Shown here in pieces: positions 1 through 7,991 of a DNA stretch of 14,015 bases; position 1 is the first letter of the stretch, and each line of letters opens with the position of its first letter. The stretch is from positions 1-14,015 of the forward strand of contig CAYOPF010000079.1 in assembly GCA_964405755.1 (NCBI GenBank). Reading direction: 5' to 3'. Below the pieces are notes generated by a model. The model searched no databases. It had not been told where the DNA came from and saw nothing but the letters and a program-made list of their open reading frames with translations. The position numbers were made by a program, and so were the translations under genes. This stretch comes from GWF2-33-9 sp964405755. Its GTDB lineage: Bacteria; Bacteroidota; Ignavibacteria; Kapaibacteriales; UBA2268.

Positions 1-80
1 AATATCGAGATTGCAAGCCACACAACAACAATCAAATTTATGCTTGTGAGGTAGGATCCATGGAAGGTAGTTTCAGCCAA
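1..80 (-). CDS. Possible 5' end of another gene, cut by the window edge
   Basis: Reading the minus strand past the glycosyltransferase stop, one frame stays open to the edge. It could start at TTG (78-80), just upstream of the glycosyltransferase stop codon, so the two genes would overlap by 8 bases. About 26 codons are visible, and they end in a hydrophobic run (INLIVVVWLAISI) that would suit an N-terminal membrane helix. There is no ATG or GTG start and no clear ribosome binding site, and the only ATG nearby (70-72) reaches a stop after seven codons. It may be a membrane-bound partner of the glycosyltransferase, or just untranslated sequence. No function can be assigned. Confidence 0.2.
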   Translation of the reverse strand, partial: MAETTFHGSYLTSINLIVVVWLAISI

Positions 81-1182
81 GTAGTTCTAATAATGTGTCT
101 GCCTGGCTTTGATAAGTAAAATTATCTTTTTTTTCTGATATCGCTGTTCGATATTTTTCGATATTTGTAGTCAATTTGTTTAATGCATCAATAACTTCTT
201 GCGGCAAAAGTGTTTTGGGTGCAATTTCGCCAACCCCATTATCGAAAACGAATTGCTTCATTGCAGGTAAGTCCGAAACTAAAACAGGTAATCCAGCATA
301 AACGTATTCAAATAATTTATTGGGCAATGCTAATTCATACGAAAAAGTAATTGGTTCAATTAAACTAATCCCTATATCTGCCGATGCGGTGATATTCAAT
401 AACGCATCATAATTTACTTGTGGGTGAAGAAAAACTTTACGCTCGAGATTCTTCTCTTCTATCATATTTTGAATTTCGGTCTTGTAAGTTCCATCACCAA
501 CAATTACCAGCACAAATTTATCTGTTTGGTCAAGTGCCGATAAAATTGGTTTTATACCTCTTCCATCCAACAAAACGCCTTGGTAAATAAGGATAATTTT
601 GTCTCTTGGTATGCTGAATTTATCTCTTAGATAGTTTGATTTAATTATTTTGACTTCTTTTGGTAGATTTTTCACTACATAGTAATTAATCTGTTGGTCG
701 TTGAAGTAATTCCTTAAATATTCTGCGTCCAACTCGCCCGAAACAACTATTTTTTTTATTTTTCTAAATGCTAACTTTTCGGTTAATGCCAAAATATTTT
801 GCTTTAAAACTTGCTTTTGCAAAGTTCCAAGTGCGGAAAAAATTTCCCGTGAATCGTACACTAATAATGATGGAGGAATAAACATCAGACGAAGTAGCAC
901 TAATGAATATAAATCTGCAGCAAAATATATTTTTGCCCGTAAATATTTTCTGTTGGCTATTCCTTCCCAAAGAAATTTAATCCAATTTACTAAAAATCTA
1001 TTCTTTGTATTTACATTATAAACTAAGCCGTTGCTTTGATTTGAATTGGATTTGGAGATTGAATAAGTTACAACTTTTAAACCCTTTTTCCGATAAAAAT
1101 CAATTAAATTCGAACTTCTTGCATCGTAGTTAAGGTCGGAATACGAAACAACACATAAATCTGCAATATTGCCCGATTGCAT
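73..1182 (-). CDS. GT-B fold glycosyltransferase (group 1 / GT4-like)
   Basis: This 369-residue protein is probably a cytoplasmic or membrane-associated transferase that moves a sugar from a nucleotide-sugar donor to a glycan or lipid acceptor. The N-terminal half begins with a strand and loop (VVSYSDLNYDARS, residues 11-23) typical of the acceptor domain of GT-B enzymes. The donor domain shows the QGVLLDGRG loop (201-209), VGDG (228-231) and the C-terminal signature around residues 271-292: GISLIEP, then LPNKLFEY. The two acidic residues there (E277 and E292) correspond to the donor-binding EX7E-type region, although the spacing is looser than the classic motif. It has no signal peptide or obvious transmembrane helix. 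It is the last complete gene of the clpC-fprA-acyltransferase run, 6 bases after its neighbour. Family assignment is good; donor and acceptor cannot be read from the sequence. Confidence 0.85.
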   Translation of the reverse strand: MQSGNIADLCVVSYSDLNYDARSSNLIDFYRKKGLKVVTYSISKSNSNQSNGLVYNVNTKNRFLVNWIKFLWEGIANRKYLRAKIYFAADLYSLVLLRLMFIPPSLLVYDSREIFSALGTLQKQVLKQNILALTEKLAFRKIKKIVVSGELDAEYLRNYFNDQQINYYVVKNLPKEVKIIKSNYLRDKFSIPRDKIILIYQGVLLDGRGIKPILSALDQTDKFVLVIVGDGTYKTEIQNMIEEKNLERKVFLHPQVNYDALLNITASADIGISLIEPITFSYELALPNKLFEYVYAGLPVLVSDLPAMKQFVFDNGVGEIAPKTLLPQEVIDALNKLTTNIEKYRTAISEKKDNFTYQSQADTLLELLG

Positions 1183-1188
1183 TGATTA

Positions 1189-2166
1189 TCAATCAAATTT
1201 GTAATGAAAAGTACTCCGCAAAATCCCCTTAGCATCGAAACGTTCTTTGAAGTAAATCAAATTGAGCGAAGGAGTCATGGGGTCCTCTGCTTGTGTATCT
1301 TGGGATACCCCAATATCTACCCATTCGTAACCATTTTCGACTGCCCATCTAACCGTTTCGTACATAATTAAATACACAGGTTTAAGGTGTTCGTACTCAT
1401 AAAGCAACATATTATAGAAACATAGAACAACTTTTTTATTTGTCAAAAACAAGAGCGATCCGGCAATAGGCTCGTCCCCATAATAAACTAAATACAATCT
1501 AAGATTATCGGGAAGTAATTCCCTTAATCTCAGCATATCTTCCAAAGTATGAGTGGGCTTTGCGTTATGTTTTGCTTTATTTGCAAGTAGAATCCGATTA
1601 AACGTCTCATAGTCCTGACTTTCTTCAATTCGGATTTTCTTTTCCCGTAAAATTTTATGAAGGGATTTCCGAGCAGTTTTATCGAAATGGGGAAGAAAAT
1701 CATTACCAAATTTTAAATCGATTGCGTGGGAAATATAATGCAACTCGAAATCGAATTTTCGATAAAGCATTGCATATTCCAAATGCTGCGAAATATTAAT
1801 CGAATAAACCAGTGGAGGAGGAATCAAAAATGCTTCTTTTATACCATTGTTGCGGCAGTAATCCATAAACGAATCAACTATTTCCAATGCAAGCGAAAAA
1901 GGAATATCTTTGGTTGCGAACGAGCCATAACTTGCGCCTACAGGCGACCAAAAAACTGTGTCATTCTCTTTTAGGCCACCAGGCAACAAAGCAATAAGTT
2001 CGTCGTCTCTGTAAAACATTAAGTTATGGAATTGAAAACGTCCTTCGGGATGATAGTCGAGGAAGCGAATTTTGTGGAACATAGTTCCATTGTTCGAACA
2101 ATCTACAAAATTATCCCAAACTTCTCTTTTTTCTGGTGTGTATTCTTTTATTACTATGTTCGACAT
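1189..2166 (-). CDS. FemAB-like / GNAT-fold acyltransferase (Acetyltransf_6 type)
   Basis: The protein is predicted to transfer an acyl or aminoacyl group, as do FemAB-type peptidoglycan bridge enzymes and the CelD/BcsL-like GNAT proteins found in polysaccharide loci. Supporting stretches are a basic helix after FDKTARKSLHKIL, the strand pair RLYLVYYGDEPIAGSLLFL that is typical of the second GNAT core, and a C-terminal WVDIGVSQD followed by NLIYFKERFDAKG, which matches the end of FemAB-like proteins. The reading frame is open up to an ATG at 2205, but that start would overlap fprA by 32 bases. The internal ATG at 2164-2166 (MSNIVIKEY) leaves a 7-base gap and gives 325 residues, so I prefer it. 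No Shine-Dalgarno is visible at either start. It lies between fprA and a glycosyltransferase, which suggests envelope or exopolysaccharide work. The exact substrate is unknown. Confidence 0.75.
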   Translation of the reverse strand: MSNIVIKEYTPEKREVWDNFVDCSNNGTMFHKIRFLDYHPEGRFQFHNLMFYRDDELIALLPGGLKENDTVFWSPVGASYGSFATKDIPFSLALEIVDSFMDYCRNNGIKEAFLIPPPLVYSINISQHLEYAMLYRKFDFELHYISHAIDLKFGNDFLPHFDKTARKSLHKILREKKIRIEESQDYETFNRILLANKAKHNAKPTHTLEDMLRLRELLPDNLRLYLVYYGDEPIAGSLLFLTNKKVVLCFYNMLLYEYEHLKPVYLIMYETVRWAVENGYEWVDIGVSQDTQAEDPMTPSLNLIYFKERFDAKGILRSTFHYKFD

Positions 2167-2173
2167 CGCGTAT

Positions 2174-3364
2174 CTATGATAGTGAAAGAGCAAATTCTTT
2201 ACCAAATTCTTCAGCTTTGTTCAATTGCTCTTCGTCAGGAGTCCACTGAACTTTTAATACTGGCGATTCAACTATATAACCAGCATTTTTCAATTTTTCG
2301 CCTATGCCATCAATAGCTTTCGGACTCCATCCGTAGGAACCAAATGCGGCTGCTTTTTTGTTCGATGTATCCAAATTCGATATTTCTTCCAATATGCCTG
2401 CAATAGAATTTAGAATACCATTATTTACAGCAGAAGATCCTACGATAACTCCTTTGGAACGGAAAATGTCGGTGATGATATCGCTTCCGTCCGATTTGGC
2501 AACGCTATGGAGTGCAAACTTCATATCATTCCCTGCATTTAAAATCCCTCGTGTGATTGCTTCAGCTATTTTACGTGTATTTCCATACATCGAATCATAT
2601 ACAATTGTGATTTGATTTTCCAATTCTGCATTGGTCCACTTTTTATAAAGTCCTAGAATTTTATCAATATTCTTTCGCCAGATTACTCCATGGGCGGGGC
2701 ATATCATATTCAAATTTAGATTCATCTGCTCCACTTCTGCCAATTTTTTTGCAGCTTTTTTGGAAAACGGAGAAATAATATTTGCAAAATACTTTTCGGA
2801 TTCGAACATTAAATCGCATTCATTAACTAAATCGTCGAACATTGATGCCTCGGCAAAATGTTGTCCGAAAACATCATTAGAAAACAAAATACCTTCACCA
2901 CCGAGATAGCACATCATTGTATCGGGCCAGTGCATCATAGGTGCTTCGATGAACATAAGTTCATCGCTTCCGGTAGATAATTTGTCGCCATTTTTAACAG
3001 TTACGAAATTCCAGTTTCTGTGGTACTGCCCTTTCAATGCCTTAACTCCGGTTGCTGTGCAATATATTGGTGTATCGGGGATTATTTCCATCAGTTTTGC
3101 AATTGCTCCGCTATGGTCTGGTTCGCTATGATTAACTACGATTATGTCGATTTTTTCCAAATCAATTACTTTTTTCAAGTTTGCAATAAATTCATCTGCA
3201 AACGGAGTGTAAACAGCGTCGATTAGTACGTTCTTTTCGTCTTGGATTAAATAAGAATTATAACTACTTCCATGTTGGGTTGTTATTTGGTCGCCATGGA
3301 AATTCCGCAATTCGTAATCAATTTTGCCAACCCAAGTAACTTTGGGTGTAATTTCAATTTTCAT
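2174..3364 (-). CDS. fprA: Flavodiiron protein (FprA / rubredoxin:oxygen oxidoreductase type)
   Basis: This 396-residue protein is a class A flavodiiron protein, a cytoplasmic enzyme that reduces O2 to water and/or NO to N2O, taking electrons from rubredoxin or a similar donor. The metallo-beta-lactamase-like domain carries the complete diiron ligand set: H79, E81, D83 and H84 in HSEPDH, H145 in MMHWPD, D164 in SNDVFG and H225 in CPAHG. The flavodoxin domain starts near residue 253, with the FMN phosphate loop in YDSMYGNTRK (256-265) and a later SYGWSP loop. The length matches the two-domain family members, and there is no fused rubredoxin or flavin reductase domain, so electron donors must be separate. 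It follows clpC by 9 bases with an A-rich leader and no Shine-Dalgarno. The enzyme suggests an anaerobic or microaerobic lifestyle. Whether O2 or NO is preferred cannot be decided here. Confidence 0.95.
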   Translation of the reverse strand: MKIEITPKVTWVGKIDYELRNFHGDQITTQHGSSYNSYLIQDEKNVLIDAVYTPFADEFIANLKKVIDLEKIDIIVVNHSEPDHSGAIAKLMEIIPDTPIYCTATGVKALKGQYHRNWNFVTVKNGDKLSTGSDELMFIEAPMMHWPDTMMCYLGGEGILFSNDVFGQHFAEASMFDDLVNECDLMFESEKYFANIISPFSKKAAKKLAEVEQMNLNLNMICPAHGVIWRKNIDKILGLYKKWTNAELENQITIVYDSMYGNTRKIAEAITRGILNAGNDMKFALHSVAKSDGSDIITDIFRSKGVIVGSSAVNNGILNSIAGILEEISNLDTSNKKAAAFGSYGWSPKAIDGIGEKLKNAGYIVESPVLKVQWTPDEEQLNKAEEFGKEFALSLS

Positions 3365-3373
3365 TTTATTTTT

Positions 3374-5914
3374 TTAATTTTGATTAATTTCATTTATAAT
3401 TTGTTGCTCTCCATTATCAGCAATAGCAACAGGTTCGGGATTTGGATTCTTTTCGTAGGTATATACAACCTTTCCTGCATCCGTATCCAAATCTCCGGTG
3501 GCAATATAGCCTTGTGGGAACATCCCACGAATAATCGAATCGGCCAATTCGTCTTCGACATACTTTTGTAATGCTCGTTTCAGTGGACGGGCACCATATT
3601 TTTCGTCGAAGCCTTTATCAACAAGAAATGTCTTGGCTTCGTCAGTCAAAATCAATTCCTGATGATTGGCCGACAATCTCTTAATCATATCGGACAATTG
3701 AATATCGATAATCTTATAGATACTATCCTTAGTCAATTTGTGGAAAATAATCATGTCGTCGATTCTATTGATAAATTCTGGATTGAACAATCTTTTTACT
3801 GATTCATCAACAGTATTCTTCATATTATCGAAGTCTGTTGTTTCCGATGCCAAATTGAATCCAATCTTTCCTCCTTGCTTTATGTCGCGAGTTCCAACAT
3901 TCGACGTCATGATTATTATTGTATTTTTAAAGTCCACTTTACGTCCTAAACCATCAGTAAGAATACCGTCGTCGAATACTTGAAGCAATATGTTGAATAC
4001 ATCTGGGTGTGCTTTTTCGATTTCGTCCAATAAGACTATTGAATATGGCTTGCGTCGAACTTTTTCGGTTAACTGACCTCCTTCTTCGTAGCCAACATAT
4101 CCGGGAGGTGCTCCTACCAATCTAGATACAGAGAATTTTTCCATGTATTCACTCATATCAATCCTAATTAGAGCATCTTCGCTATCGAACATAACACGAG
4201 CCAGAGCTTTTGCCAGTTCGGTCTTTCCCACTCCTGTTGGTCCTAAAAACATAAACGAACCAATCGGCCTTTTCGAATCTTTCAATCCCGAGCGTGCTCT
4301 TCTTATTGCTTTTGCTAATGCTTCTATTGCATCGTCCTGGCCGACAACCATCTTTCGCAAATCATCTTCCATATTCAAAAGTTTGTTCTTCTCGGTTTGA
4401 GCAATACGGTTCATTGGAATGCCAGTCATCATCGAAACAACGTCGGCAATATCGGTTTCGTAAACAGGGAATGATTTTTTGGATAATGCTTTTTCCCATT
4501 CTGCTATAGCTATTTCCAAATCGGTTTGGTATCTTTTCTCCAAATCTCTCAGTTTTGCTGCTTCTTCGAAGTTTTGTTGTCGTACTACTTCTGTTTTTTG
4601 TTTCTTTATGTCCAAAATTTTCTTTTCATAATTCGTGATTTCCTGTGGAACATCGATATTGGACAAATGTACTCTCGAGCCAGATTCATCAAGCACATCT
4701 ATTGCTTTATCGGGGAACATCCTGTCGGTAATGTACCTTTCAGCTAATTTCACGCAAGATTCTAAAGATTCGTTTGTATATGCCACATTATGGTGAATTT
4801 CGTAATTATCTTTAATATTCTTTAAAATAAGCAATGTTTCCTCGGGTGTGGGTGGCTCTACCAATATCTTTTGGAAACGACGTTCCAACGCTCCATCTTT
4901 TTCGATGTATTGTCGATACTCATCCAGTGTGGTTGCACCAATCACCTGAATCTCGCCTCGTGCCAATGCTGGCTTAAACATATTGGATGCATCAAGCGAA
5001 CCAGATGCGCCTCCTGCACCTACTATTGTATGCAACTCATCAATAAAGACTATCACATGGCGGGCTTTTTCCAGCTCAGTCAATAGGGCTTTCATTCTTT
5101 CCTCGAATTGACCTCGGTATTTTGTGCCGGCTACCAATGCGGCCAAATCGAGCTGTACAATTCGCTTATCCAACAAAACTCGTGATACTTTCTTTTGGAC
5201 TATTCTTAATGCTAAGCCCTCGACAATTGCTGTTTTCCCAACGCCTGGTTCACCTATCAGAACTGGGTTGTTCTTTTTGCGGCGTGCCAGAACCTGACTT
5301 AACCTTTCAATTTCCTTTTGGCGGCCAACCACAGGGTCCAATTTGTTTTCAGCTGCCAATTTCGTTAAATCGCGTCCAAAATTATCCAAAACTGGAGTTT
5401 TAATTTTCTCGGTTTGATGCCTTGCCGGGGGGACCTTTGGAGGGTCTTTTCTCTCAAATGATTCTGAAGAATCGAAAGAGCCCATCAATATCAAATCAAG
5501 AGCTTTGCTAGCTTGTTCGTAGTCTATGTTGAAGGATCTGAATAAACGGTCTGTGTTTTCGTAAGTTTCTCGAAGTAATGATAAGAGCAAATGCTCGGTT
5601 CCAATTATATTGGATTTATATAATTTTGCTTCGAAAGATGCCAAAGTTAATGCTTTACGGGCATCGGTATTTAATGGCAACGATTTATCAAGTTCGGCGG
5701 GGGTGCCGTATTGTAGATCTTTCTGGATTTCTAACAATAAATCATTGGAGTTTACCCCAAGTCGTTCCAATATTCGAACTGCTAAATTATCGCCAGCACG
5801 CATTATTCCAATTATTAAATGTTGTGTATTAATTGATGGATTCCCAAGCCTGTTTGCTTCTTCTTTGGAATACCTTAGAACTTCATTCAATCTATCTGAA
5901 AATTTATCTTCCAT
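3374..5914 (-). CDS. clpC: ATP-dependent Clp protease ATP-binding subunit ClpC
   Basis: This 846-residue AAA+ unfoldase threads substrates into ClpP. It has the full ClpC layout. Two Clp N-terminal repeats occupy roughly residues 1-145. The first AAA module has Walker A GEPGVGKT (K227) and Walker B VIVFIDELH. A short middle domain holds a UVR-like helix (QQNFEEAAKLRD, 446-457), which separates ClpC from ClpB (long coiled coil) and ClpA (none). The second AAA module has GPTGVGKT (K564) and IVLLDEIEKAH. An IGF tripeptide (684-686) corresponds to the ClpP-docking loop, so it should work with ClpP, which is not encoded here. The ATG at 5914 is preceded by AAGGA at a usable distance. It heads a minus-strand run with fprA and two envelope-type genes. 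No ctsR, mcsA or mcsB neighbours are present, unlike in Bacillota. Confidence 0.97.
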   Translation of the reverse strand: MEDKFSDRLNEVLRYSKEEANRLGNPSINTQHLIIGIMRAGDNLAVRILERLGVNSNDLLLEIQKDLQYGTPAELDKSLPLNTDARKALTLASFEAKLYKSNIIGTEHLLLSLLRETYENTDRLFRSFNIDYEQASKALDLILMGSFDSSESFERKDPPKVPPARHQTEKIKTPVLDNFGRDLTKLAAENKLDPVVGRQKEIERLSQVLARRKKNNPVLIGEPGVGKTAIVEGLALRIVQKKVSRVLLDKRIVQLDLAALVAGTKYRGQFEERMKALLTELEKARHVIVFIDELHTIVGAGGASGSLDASNMFKPALARGEIQVIGATTLDEYRQYIEKDGALERRFQKILVEPPTPEETLLILKNIKDNYEIHHNVAYTNESLESCVKLAERYITDRMFPDKAIDVLDESGSRVHLSNIDVPQEITNYEKKILDIKKQKTEVVRQQNFEEAAKLRDLEKRYQTDLEIAIAEWEKALSKKSFPVYETDIADVVSMMTGIPMNRIAQTEKNKLLNMEDDLRKMVVGQDDAIEALAKAIRRARSGLKDSKRPIGSFMFLGPTGVGKTELAKALARVMFDSEDALIRIDMSEYMEKFSVSRLVGAPPGYVGYEEGGQLTEKVRRKPYSIVLLDEIEKAHPDVFNILLQVFDDGILTDGLGRKVDFKNTIIIMTSNVGTRDIKQGGKIGFNLASETTDFDNMKNTVDESVKRLFNPEFINRIDDMIIFHKLTKDSIYKIIDIQLSDMIKRLSANHQELILTDEAKTFLVDKGFDEKYGARPLKRALQKYVEDELADSIIRGMFPQGYIATGDLDTDAGKVVYTYEKNPNPEPVAIADNGEQQIINEINQN

Positions 5915-5980
5915 TATTTTCCTTGTTATTTTAGAATAATTGACGTTTTTTTTTAATTTTTATTCTTAACTATTTGTACT

Positions 5981-6010
5981 CTGATTTATCATATAAACTT
6001 TGTAATTTTA
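5981..6010 (+). promoter_or_regulatory. Weak candidate promoter for lnt
   Basis: TAATTTTA at 6003-6010 is one base off the Bacteroidota -7 consensus TAnnTTTG. The preceding bases (TTTG directly before it) make a TTTGTAATTTT string that also occurs in the stronger promoters of the mmd operon and the tRNAs. A -33 box is poor: CTGA at 5981-5984 is the only candidate at 18 bases. The 133-base divergent region between clpC and lnt must hold promoters for both, but no convincing box was found for clpC. Confidence 0.25.
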
Positions 6011-6047
6011 AATTTATGGTATTTACAAAATAAATAAAACCACAACA

Positions 6048-7742
6048 ATGAACTTAAACAAGTTTTCCACTAAGTTATTATTTGCAACTATCTCAGGATT
6101 GTTGCTAACTTTGTCCTTCCCCCCAAATCCTATGCCATTTTTTGCTTTTATAGGATTGGTGCCGTTACTTTTTTTGTTCTATAAATACGATATTCCGGAA
6201 GCTCACAGATATATCTTAGTTTACGTAACTTTTTTTATCTATCATACAGGCAGTTTGTGGTGGATTAGTAGTTGGACACGCGATACTGATATTTTCCTCC
6301 TTATCTCAGGTTTAGGTTTGGATATCTTACATCCTTTGTTCTTTTTCGTGCCATTTGTTATTTATTTTTGGTTAGAAAAAAGAATGGGAAAGAGGAAGTC
6401 CCTTATCCTTTTCCCTTTAATCTTTTTATTTTTTGAATGGTCCCATAGTTTAGGTGATGTTGGTTTTCCTTGGTTAACTTTGGGAAATACACAAATTCTG
6501 AATTTATATTGGATTCAATTTATTGATATTGCCGGAATTTGGGGAGCAAGTCTTATAATCTTATATATTAATGTATTAGTTTTATTGCTTCTTGTAGATT
6601 ATATCGATAGTGGAGTAAAGCAAATTCATTTATTTATAGTTCAATCCCGAAAGGCATCATTATATATAATTGTAATTTCTTTGCTTTTTTTTCTGCCATA
6701 CTTTTATGGTTTTTTTGCAATGCAAAAATATGATTATAAAGCAAATTTACTTAAAAATGACAATGTTGAAGTTGCAGTTATCCAACCAAACATAAACCCT
6801 TGGAAAAAGTGGGAAACTTCTGCTGTTGATCAACTCGAAACTTTGTTAAAAACATCTGATTCTATTTTGGCAACTAACCCAAACATAAAACTATTAGTTT
6901 TCCCCGAAACAGCTATTCCCATGCTTTATACCGATTTTAATTCCTTGCAGGATATTTCGATCCTTCAGAATTGGTGCAATCTCAGAAATGTTTCGATATT
7001 AACTGGTATTGCCGAATTTTACTTCATTCCAAAGAATGAAGAACCACCAAGCACATCCAAGCAACTTGCGGCAGACCCCAAACAGTATTATCAGACATTT
7101 AATTCATCTATATTAGTTTCTCCAAATCCGCAATATCGACCTGGAGATAAAATTGATTCCTATCGAAAATCGAAACTAACCCCTTTTGGCGAACAAATAC
7201 CTTTCCAAGAAACATTCCCCGGGCTCTCCGAGTTTGCTTTGTGGAGCGTAGGAATTTCGAGTTGGAATATTGGATCGGGTGCGGATATATTGCAAACCAA
7301 CATCGATGGCAAGGATGTTCGTGTTGGCAATATTATTTGTATCGAATCAATATATCCCGATTTTGTTAAGGACTTCGTGAAGGCTAAGGCAAACCTGTTT
7401 ACAGTAATCACAAACGATGGTTGGTATGACTACACCGTAGGACCCCGCCAGCACTATTTGTTGGCTTGCGTAAGGGCAATAGAAAACCGCCGTTACGTAG
7501 CTCGTTCGGCAAATACTGGAATATCCGGATTTATCTCTCCATTGGGGGTCTCGCTCGAAGAAGTTCCGCAAAATACAAGAATAGCAACAAATTTGATAAT
7601 TCCATTGGTCGATGAAGTAACAATATATTCCAAATATGGTGATTGGTTGCCAAACATCGTTTCCACTATAGTTTTGATTTTATTACTGGTTGAATTTATT
7701 AAAGTATTGAAGAATTTTTTTCGTAATCCCGACAAATCGTAA
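6048..7742 (+). CDS. lnt: Apolipoprotein N-acyltransferase
   Basis: Lnt is the inner-membrane enzyme that adds the third acyl chain to the N-terminal cysteine of lipoproteins, after Lgt and LspA, and so prepares them for sorting to the outer membrane. The 564-residue protein has about six hydrophobic segments in residues 9-220, a nitrilase-like periplasmic domain from about 240 to 525, and a last membrane helix near 540-555. The catalytic triad is complete: E287 in FPETAIP, K374 in SYRKSKLTPFGE and C431 in NIICIES. E382 of the PFGE loop is also present. NDGWY (456-460) and ENRRYVARSANTGISG are family signatures. There are about 19 more residues between the catalytic Glu and Lys than in the E. 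coli enzyme, in a polar stretch near 326-347. It is divergent from clpC, and the ATG has no Shine-Dalgarno upstream, only an A-rich leader. Confidence 0.95.
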   Translation: MNLNKFSTKLLFATISGLLLTLSFPPNPMPFFAFIGLVPLLFLFYKYDIPEAHRYILVYVTFFIYHTGSLWWISSWTRDTDIFLLISGLGLDILHPLFFFVPFVIYFWLEKRMGKRKSLILFPLIFLFFEWSHSLGDVGFPWLTLGNTQILNLYWIQFIDIAGIWGASLIILYINVLVLLLLVDYIDSGVKQIHLFIVQSRKASLYIIVISLLFFLPYFYGFFAMQKYDYKANLLKNDNVEVAVIQPNINPWKKWETSAVDQLETLLKTSDSILATNPNIKLLVFPETAIPMLYTDFNSLQDISILQNWCNLRNVSILTGIAEFYFIPKNEEPPSTSKQLAADPKQYYQTFNSSILVSPNPQYRPGDKIDSYRKSKLTPFGEQIPFQETFPGLSEFALWSVGISSWNIGSGADILQTNIDGKDVRVGNIICIESIYPDFVKDFVKAKANLFTVITNDGWYDYTVGPRQHYLLACVRAIENRRYVARSANTGISGFISPLGVSLEEVPQNTRIATNLIIPLVDEVTIYSKYGDWLPNIVSTIVLILLLVEFIKVLKNFFRNPDKS

Positions 7743-7822
7743 TTATTAGCTCATTTCCATATTAGGATTGGATTTAAATAATCGTTTTATTACGATGTTG
7801 TCCGAACTTACCCCAAAAATAA

Positions 7823-7841
7823 TTTTTTGCATAGCAAAAAA
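7823..7841. repeat. Perfect short inverted repeat between convergent genes
   Basis: TTTTTTGC, a three-base ATA loop and GCAAAAAA form a perfect 8-base-pair palindrome between the ends of lnt and mmdB. Its stem is mostly A-T, so it would be weak as RNA, and neither strand has a T-tract after it. Its A-run doubles as the T-tract of the terminator candidate that lies just to its right on the minus strand. Confidence 0.5.
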
Positions 7842-7887
7842 AACGAACTACCCCATCCCCTCTATAAAAGGGGACTAAGGGGTGTAG
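7836..7887 (-). terminator. Candidate rho-independent terminator of the mmd operon; GC-rich inverted repeat
   Basis: Read on the minus strand, CTACACCCC pairs imperfectly with GGGGTAG. Inside it, CCCCT (7857-7861) pairs with AGGGG (7869-7873) across a 7-base AT loop. The stem is followed after TTCG by eight T (7836-7843). That gives stem, short spacer and T-run in the right order for transcripts coming from mmdB, whose stop is about 100 bases upstream. On the plus strand no T-tract follows, so it would not be a classic terminator for lnt. The rest of the 249-base gap shows only a weak ATCGT/ACGAT palindrome at 7781-7796. The C/G blocks stand out against the AT-rich surroundings and may instead belong to a dispersed repeat. 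Confidence 0.45.
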
Positions 7888-7991
7888 ACTCAGATGACTG
7901 GATAGTTCTGATTGCCATTTTACTTGATTATGACAAGTTATTGGGGAACTTACACTATAATAATATTACCCAGAAAAATATATTAAATTAA

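Noticed and set aside
70..72. ATG downstream of the glycosyltransferase on the minus strand as a gene start
   Set aside because: The frame closes with TAA after seven codons.
2167..2205. Longer start of the acyltransferase (ATG at 2205)
   Set aside because: It would overlap fprA by 32 bases; the internal ATG at 2166 leaves a 7-base gap like the other genes of this run, and the extra residues (VKNLLFHYHRYA) do not resemble the family.
5122..5403. Open frames on the strand opposite clpC, including one of about 93 codons
   Set aside because: clpC is an intact, highly conserved gene across this span; the opposite frames show no family features and are chance products of its codon use.
5970..6002. 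TTTG (5973-5976) with TAAACTTTG (5994-6002) as an lnt promoter
   Set aside because: Spacing is 17 bases, but the -7 box has three bases between TA and TTTG where two are expected, so it does not match the consensus.
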